Positions 57,160 through 64,000 of a DNA stretch of 64,000 bases are shown here, piece after piece (positions within the stretch are counted from its first letter, which is position 1; every line of letters begins with the position of its first letter). Source of the DNA: Rutstroemia sp. NJR-2017a BVV2 (lineage: Eukaryota > Ascomycota > Leotiomycetes > Helotiales > Rutstroemiaceae). Made by a program: the position numbers and the translations under genes. The notes under the pieces were generated by a model. It did no database searches and was not told the origin of the DNA. It worked only from the letters and a program-made list of their open reading frames with translations. Location: positions 186,001 through 250,000 of the forward strand of contig NJPS01000010.1 of NCBI GenBank assembly GCA_002946415.1. The letters are read 5' to 3'.

Positions 57160-58346
57160 ATGTAAGTATTCTTCCTGATCAATCGATTAGGGCATTGTCA
57201 ATCTAATTCCCAAAAGGCATTTCGTTCGTCGTGCAGCACTTCGCGCTGCCTCTTCTACTTCCTTCGTCGCTAGGCCTCGCACGATCAACACCCCATCGCC
57301 ATTCCTTCTACGTGCCTCAAATGAGAGGGTTATTTCACCCGCAGTGTTCAAACGCTTTGCAAGTGATGATGTAAACACCACTGAGGAACATTCCAGGGGG
57401 GCGCAAGAACATGAGCAGTCCACTTTGGACTCCGCCAAAGAATATGTTAGCGAGGCAGTCGACAGTGCGAAGGAAACTGTTACGGGTGCTGCTTATGCTA
57501 CATCCGAACTAGCATCATCATTTGGCCGGACAAACGATCGTCGTGATAATTTTGTCCGTCCTGAGGTTGAGCCTACCAGTGGTTGCTACATTGGTAACTT
57601 GTTGTTTGATGTCACCGAGGAGGATCTCCGAAGAGAGTTCGAGCCATTCGGTACTATTAAGGAGGTTAGACTTACCAGAGATGCCAGAGGTCTCAGCAAA
57701 GGGTAAGTTTGAGCCAGTCTAATTTCTTTTTGAACCATATGCTCACATAGATCCGTATAGATTTGCCTACATCGAATTCGAAACTACTGAAGAGGCAACC
57801 GCTGCTATCGAAGCTAAAAATCAGACTGTCTTCGAAGGTCGACGACTTGTTGTCAACTACATCAACAGAAGCCCAAGAAGCCGTGATACGAACCCACCAT
57901 CGAAGAGTCTCTTCATCGGCAACTTAGCCTTTGAGATGTCCGATGCGGATTTGAACACCCTTTTCCGTGATATCAGAAATGTTCTCGATGTTCGTGTCGC
58001 CATTGACCGACGAACCGGACAACCAAGAGGTTTTGCTCACGCAGACTTCGTCGATGTCGAGAGCGCTATGAAAGCTCATGAACAATTGGCCAACAAGATT
58101 GTCTTCGATCGACCATTGAGAGTCGACTTCAGCAATGGCGAGAGGAATCCAGGTGGTCGTACGGGTGGCGCTGGTGGTTTTGATCGATCAAGAAGCCAGG
58201 GTTCTTTTGGAGGCGATCGTCGTGAGAGTTCTTATGGAGGAAATCGAGGCGGTCGTGATAACTCTTACGGCGGAGATCGAGGTGGTCGTGGCAACTCTTA
58301 CGGCGGAGATAGAGGAGGATATGGTGGCCGATCATCTTCATACTAA
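57160..58346 (+). CDS. Two-RRM glycine-rich RNA-binding protein, likely mitochondrial
   Basis: Exons 57160-57161, 57217-57702 and 57761-58346 encode 357 aa. The start codon is split: AT lies before a GTAAGT intron and G after it, giving MHFVRRAALRAASS. No other in-frame ATG precedes the conserved part. The N-terminus is Arg/Ala/Ser-rich with KRFASDD, typical of a cleaved mitochondrial presequence. RRM1 (about 124-200) has CYIGNLLFDV and, across intron 2, KGFAYIEF. RRM2 (about 226-300) has SLFIGNLAFEM and RGFAHADF. The C-terminus is an RGG/SYGG repeat tail (about 305-357). It should bind RNA. A mitochondrial role is inferred from the presequence. Confidence 0.88.
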
Positions 58347-59212
58347 TGAAGACGATTGGTGATGGTGTATGGGTTTCTGGGTTACGCGAACAACGGGATA
58401 TACTTACGGGTGAATGAACTAACATGGAATGGTTGGAGACTCTGTATGATGGACATGGGGAGAAGGCGTTGTTTTATCTATCAATGACGGTCAGGCTGTA
58501 TCAAAAGTCGGTGACCACCCTTGTACAGCTCAGCCCCAGGATTTCTTCTTTCTGTTGTCTTAAAAAATATTCCGGAAAGTTTCAGTTCGTGAACTCGGTA
58601 GCTGGCGTTTTGAGTGTAAACTGGCGCAGCTCGTACAGGACATACATTCCACTCACGAAGAGTTCTCTTCATTGTGTACTATTAGGAGATGGCTAGATAG
58701 CAAGAAGTTAATGATCCTTTACTTTACGAATTACGTCAAATTGCAACCTTTTGTGATGCGAGTTATCCAAATCTGCTTGAATCGTCAGATTTGATATGGA
58801 TACAGCGACACCTCGAAACCCACGAGGCTTTGCCCATGTTTTTGCCTTCTCAAGAGAAAACATGTGACACCAAAGTACTTTTCCGGGCCGATCTCTAAGC
58901 CGAGGTGCTTAACCCCACAATGTATCCAGCTGCACTCTTCATTTGTCCGCGCTCACTAATACATATTGATCCACGCATACGACCAAGGTAACAACAACAA
59001 AAAACTGACTTATTAATGCAAAAGATCAATTCATTCTTGTACAATAAATTGCCTTCACTTGCCATACCACATAAATCTCAATTATTGCATTTCAACAGGA
59101 GTTTATTTCCGGTGCTGTTAGGAAAAAAGACGGTGGAGGATCTTAAGTAAAACAATATACTATACGGCAAACGACTCTCGAAACTACACCAAACACGAGC
59201 ATCGCTTTCGCA
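58347..59212. other. intergenic upstream of PEX5
   Basis: 866 bp containing the 3' end of the RRM gene and the PEX5 promoter. No gene seen. Confidence 0.5.
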
Positions 59213-61221
59213 ATGTCATTCCTAGGTGGCGCAGAATGCTCAACGGCCGGGAATCCTCTCAGTCAGTTCACCAAACATGTTCAAGATGACAAGAGTCTGC
59301 AAAGGGACAGACTGGTGGGCAGAGCGCCTGGCGGTGGTCTGCAGGGCATGCGTAGTACAGGGATGAACATGAATGGCAGTCAAGATCATGTAGGTCATGA
59401 GATTCAGCAGCAGCTCAGCCTGATCAATTTTACTGACATGCAGATTGCTAGATGATGAACGACTTCATGCAACAGAACGGACAGTTACCACCCGAAGCTT
59501 TCGCAATGCAACATGACCTTCACCAGAATGCGCATCTAAGAAATGGATCACAATCGCCGAACATTGGAGGATGGGCACAAGAATTCAACCCTGGACTACC
59601 AGAACAGGCGAGAATGGAGGCTGCTTTTCAAGTTCCCAAAGGTACACCTTTTAGTCCAGCTGACTATGCACGGTTTCAACAGATGGGCCAGCCCGGCTCA
59701 GCACGCTCTGCCAGTCCTATGGCACCAGCTATGGCAGGCTATTCATATCAGAACAATCAAATGGGCATGGGCATGGGCATGGGCATGGGGATGATGGGTA
59801 TGAACGGGATGGGTATGAACATGAACATGAACATGATGAATCGACCACAATTCCAACCGGCGCAAAACTTACAACAGGACAAAGGCAAGGGGAAGATGGT
59901 CGAGCTAGATGATCAAAACTGGGAGGAGCAGTTCAAGCAAATCGACTTGCAAGGGAAAGAGCTTGAGGAAAGTTTAGCGGCGGAAAGGGAGTTGAATGAA
60001 ATGGACAGGTCAGTCCTTGAATCCGAAACCAATGAATTTGGTGATTTCGAGTCTATCTGGAAGGGCATACAAGCTGAGAATGCTGCTGCTAGGGAACTGG
60101 CCAGTGAGGCAAGCCTAGGTAATATGAACATGAGCGAATTCGATCAATGGGACGGCTTCGATGCTGTAGGAACCCATCAATCTCCATTCCGAGATCCTCA
60201 ACTGGGCGACTATATGTTCGAAACAGAGAACCTATTCATGGACGTTCATAATCCATTCGAGGAAGGCGTTCGAATAATGCACGAGGGAGGTAACTTATCA
60301 CTTGCGGCGCTAGCATTCGAAGCCGCTGTACAAAAGGACCCTCAACATGTCGACGCATGGGTATTGTTAGGCTCAGCCCAAGCCCAGAACGAAAAAGAAA
60401 CACCTGCTATCCGCGCCCTAGAGCAAGCATTGAAAGTCGATCCTGGAAACCTAACTGCGCTCATGGGCCTCGCAGTCTCCTACACAAACGAAGGCTACGA
60501 CAGCACCGCCTACCGCACCCTCGAGCGCTGGCTCTCAGTCAAGTACCCATCCATCATTGCCTCCAATTCCCTCTCCTCCGAAAACGACGTCGGCTTTACC
60601 GACCGCCACCAACTCCACGAAAAAGTCACCGACCTCTTCATCCGCGCCGCCCAGCTCTCCCCCGACGGCGAACACATGGATCCCGACGTGCAAGTCGGTC
60701 TCGGCGTGCTCTTCTACGGCGCCGAAGAATACGACAAAGCAGTCGACTGCTTCACCGCCGCGCTCGCCTCGACCGAATCCGGCTCCTCGAACCAAAGAGA
60801 CCAGGTGCATCTCCTCTGGAACCGCCTCGGCGCCACCCTCGCCAATTCCGGGCGCAGCGAAGAGGCCATCGCCGCGTACGAAAAGGCTCTTACGCTGCGG
60901 ACAAACTTCGTGCGCGCGCGATACAACTTGGGCGTTTCGTGCATCAATATCGGATGCTATGAGGAGGCGGCGGCGCACTTGTTGGGGGCGTTGGCCATGC
61001 ATAAAGTTGTGGAGAGCGAGGGGAGGGAGAAGGCGAGGGATGTGCTTGGCGGTGGGAGCGTGAGTGAGGCGGATTTGGAGAGGATGATTAATCAGAATCA
61101 GAGCACGAATCTGTATGATACGTTGAGGAGGGTGTTTAGCCAGATGGGGAGGAGAGATTTGGCGGAGCGGGTGGTGGCGGGGATGGATGTAGAGGCGTTT
61201 AGGGGGGAGTTTGATTTCTAG
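59213..61221 (+). CDS. PEX5: Peroxisomal targeting signal 1 receptor Pex5
   Basis: Exons 59213-59389 and 59452-61221 encode 648 aa. The start MSFLGGAEC has the conserved Cys-9 used for the ubiquitin that drives export from the membrane. WxxxF-type Pex14-binding motifs follow: WAQEF at about residue 100, WEEQF at about 216 and WKGIQ near 262. A Met/Gly/Asn-rich run (GMGMGMG...) separates them. The C-terminal half, from about 330, is a TPR array (LAFEAAVQKDPQHVDAWVLL, AIRALEQALKVDPGNLTALM, AIAAYEKALTLRTNFVRARY) that binds C-terminal SKL signals. It cycles between cytosol and peroxisome. The 62-bp intron joins QDH to MMNDFMQQ in phase 0. Confidence 0.95.
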
Positions 61222-61909
61222 AGGTGGGATTGAGGGGGAAGTGGAGAAGAAGAGTGAAAGGGTGAGAGGATAATTTGGAGGTTTATTGTGGAGGTGGAAA
61301 TGATAGTGTATCTGGAGAGAAAACATATCAGAAGGGAAGGAACCCGGAGTTAAAATAGGTCATCAAATCATCAAAATGGACAAATGCTATATATTTGGGA
61401 TATAAAGACAGCAAGCACACACAAGTTTTTGGTTTGAGTGAGCAGTTCAGCGGTTTGCATTCTGATGGTAAGGTAAAAGTTGTTTAGAAGACATAGAAGC
61501 TATATGATTTCATACTCACCTATCTTGCATATACTTACAACGACTAATACGAAAACCCATAACGTTACTTCAGTATCATAAGTTATGCAAGACGAATTTG
61601 TTTTAACAATCTTTTTCTCTGTATTTTCATAAGCGTATTTACGTTTACAAGCGGGCAATTCTCAACAACACAAAATCACGCAACTACTCCTTCCTTCACC
61701 CGCGGCGCTTTCCTATGCTACACTCCATCATCCGTACCATGCTGTACCACTGCATCCTATCATCGTCCTGCTCAAAGGCAGATTGAATTGCCCCATCCTA
61801 TTCCTTTTCTATCTTTCCATGGAGTGATATCCATTTTCATTCCTCAATCCACCCAACATGTTCTTCCATTCCATGCTCCCATCCCATCCATAAACCTCTA
61901 CATCCACAT
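61222..61909. other. convergent 3' region PEX5/SDH1
   Basis: 688 bp between the two stop codons, pyrimidine-rich on the right side. No gene seen. Confidence 0.6.
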
Positions 61910-64000
61910 CTAGTAGACACGCTTGAAAGGTGGTACGGCCTTGCACTCGTTCTCGTCCAAGGTATGGTTGACAACTCCACGGTAGCTGAGGTCGACCTTT
62001 CCTTGAGGCTGCTTTTGGAAGGTCAAGGAGTGCTTCTGCCAGTTCTTGTCGTCTCTTTCTGGGTAATCTTCACGGGCGTGTGCACCACGGGATTCCTTTC
62101 TCGCGGCGGCAGCTTCGGCGGTTTGGACGCTAGAATCATAATATCAGTACATGGATTTTCACAAGCGAAGTAAGAAGAGATAAAAGAGCAACTTACGCGC
62201 AAGTCAACAAATTCCTCAATTCCAAAGTCTCAACCAAGTCCGAGTTCCAGATCATGCTTCGGTCCTGAGTCTTAACATCCTTGAAAGTTTGATCAACAGC
62301 CTTGATCTTCTTGACACCCTCGTCCAAACTCTCTTGGGTTCTGAAGACGCTGACATCAGATTGCATGGCCTTTTGCATAGCTAGACGGATCTCGTGGGTG
62401 CTCTTGGTACCGTCGGCAGTTCTGATGGAGTCGAGGACGCTGATTGAATCGGCACCTGCATCGGCGCTGATTTCCTTGTGTGGCATGCCTGGCTCGAAGT
62501 TGTCACGAACGGTGTGAGATACAGCACGGCCGAAAACGATCAAATCGAGAAGAGAGTTGGCTCCGAGACGGTTGGCTCCGTGAACAGAGACACAAGCAGC
62601 TTCACCACAGGCGAAGAGACCTGGTACAACCTTGTCCTTACCCTCGCTATCAACAGTGAGAACTTCACCAGTGTATTTGGTTGGGATACCGCCCATATTG
62701 TAGTGAACAGTTGGGAGAACCGGGATAGGTTGCTTTCGGACATCGACACCGGAGAAAATGGAAGCGGTTTCGGAGATACCTGGGAGACGCTCGTGAAGGA
62801 CATCAGGTGGCAAGTGACTGAGTTGGAGGTAGATATGATCCTTGTCTGGACCAACACCACGTCCTTCTCTGATTTCCATGGTCATTGATCGGGAGACGAC
62901 ATCACGGGAAGCCAAGTCCTTGGCGGTTGGTGCGTAACGTTCCATAAATCGCTCACCCTCGGAGTTGAGGAGATATCCACCCTCACCACGAGCGCCTTCA
63001 GTGATCAAACAACCAGCGCCATAAATACCGGTAGGATGGAATTGAACGAACTCCAGATCTTGGTTAGGAAGGCCAGCACGAGCAACCATAGCCATTCCGT
63101 CACCAGTACATGTGTGCGCAGATGTACAACTGAAGTAAGCACGTCCATAACCACCAGTGGCCAAAACAGTGTTGTGAGCACGGAATCTGTGGAGAGTACC
63201 GTCTTCCTGGTTGTATGCGAGAACACCCTTACATTCACCATCTTCCATCAATAAATCGAGCGCGAAGTATTCGATGAAGTAATTTGTGTTGTGACGTAAA
63301 GATTGACCGTAGAGAGTGTGTAGAAGAGCGTGTCCGGTTCTGTCGGCAGCAGCACAACATCTGTATGCTTGACCACCCTTTCCGAACTTCTGCGATTGAC
63401 CACCAAAGGCACGTTGGTAACTGATGTATGTTAGTATGTGTTGTTGCAATGGCCGAACAGATCCCTTACATCTTGCCATCGTCCGTTCTTGAGAAGGGGC
63501 ATCCGTAGTTCTCTAATTCGATAACGGAAGCTGGCGCCTCTCTTGTCATGTAATGAATAGCATCTTGATCTCCCAGCCAATCCGAACCCTTAACAGTATC
63601 GTACATATGCCATCTCCAGTCATCCTCGTGCATGTTACCTAGGGCGGCATTGATTCCTCCTTGTGCGGCCACAGTATGACTTCGAGTGGGGAAAAGCTTC
63701 GATATACATGCTGTGTTAAAGCCAGCTTCCGCAAGACCGAAAGCTGCTCTCAGACCTGAACCTCCAGCGCCGACAACGATCGCATCGTACTCGTGATCCT
63801 AAGGAACATATCAGCCAAGATCTTTCACATGGGAATCTGGCATACATACAACGACCGGGTATTTGTTGCTCACGAACGGCGAGGCTTCCTTTGCTCTCAG
63901 TGGCGCGTGTGTTATGATTCGAGCTGTAGCAGTGTTAGCCAATGACGCCAGCCTCTGGAGCTGTTGCATGCATACCTGCAGGTCGGGTCGAGGAGAAAGT
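61910..64000 (-). CDS. SDH1: Succinate dehydrogenase flavoprotein subunit (partial, 5' end beyond window)
   Basis: Exons inside the window: 61910-62129, 62197-63420, 63470-63798, 63850-63923 and 63976-64000 (continuing past the edge). The missing part is the start of the mitochondrial presequence. Visible: [20 protein letters not shown] (FAD-binding), [18 protein letters not shown] with the flavin-linked His, [20 protein letters not shown] restored by an intron, [37 protein letters not shown], and a C-terminal [12 protein letters not shown] with end VPPFKRVY. Complex II, inner mitochondrial membrane; oxidises succinate to fumarate. Four introns are seen, all frame-consistent. Confidence 0.95.

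Noticed and set aside
60535..61326. Long open frame antisense to the PEX5 TPR region
   Set aside because: The coding strand clearly encodes TPRs. The antisense frame is low-complexity His/Pro/Leu.

Overview
The window is genomic DNA of a filamentous ascomycete fungus. Genes are spliced, with mostly 47-70 bp introns bounded by GT..AG and CTAAC-like branch sites. They are densely packed on both strands and include a CBM1-bearing secreted GH3 beta-glucosidase. The overall gene repertoire and protein style suggest Leotiomycetes (Helotiales-like), but that placement is inference from remembered family resemblance and not a search result. I rebuilt 22 protein-coding genes by hand. All exon joins given keep the reading frame, and in most cases the join restores a family motif. 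I saw no rRNA, no convincing tRNA and no CRISPR array.

Layout. 1.7-9.6 kb: APC15-like anaphase-promoting-complex subunit (+), the SNARE BET1 (-), the H2A.Z chaperone CHZ1 (-) and AMP deaminase AMD1 (+). 10.7-17.1 kb: a large zinc-finger-like protein with a duplicated 133-residue block and in-frame minisatellites (-), a small Ser/Thr-rich protein (+), a short inverted-repeat element, and a pathogen-related/SnoaL-like protein (-). 18.4-24.4 kb: a prolyl-4-hydroxylase-type dioxygenase (+) and the GH3 beta-glucosidase with 13 introns (+). 24.4-33.7 kb: simple repeats, a rhodanese-plus-tyrosine-phosphatase protein (-), and a 4.7 kb stretch without a firm gene that carries a second copy of the short inverted-repeat element. 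33.7-42.8 kb: a Dal5-type MFS transporter (+), the ER-fusion GTPase SEY1 (-), and an APC-superfamily amino-acid/choline permease (+). 43.2-51.6 kb: a lysine-rich hypothetical protein (-), succinyl-CoA ligase beta (+), a mitochondrial-looking SDR (-) and the RNA exonuclease REX1 (-). 52.0-64 kb: a Mis18/Yippee-domain protein (+), a SET-MYND protein (-), a two-RRM glycine-rich protein whose start codon is split by an intron (+), the peroxisomal receptor PEX5 (+), and the flavoprotein subunit of succinate dehydrogenase, cut by the window edge (-).

The genes are mainly unrelated housekeeping functions (cell cycle, trafficking, purine metabolism, TCA cycle, RNA processing, peroxisome import) with a few accessory ones. 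No biosynthetic cluster is evident. The least ordinary items are the duplicated-block zinc-finger gene, the two-copy non-autonomous element family, the split start codon, the cellulose-binding module divided by a long intron, and a perfect 28-bp palindrome in a divergent promoter region.
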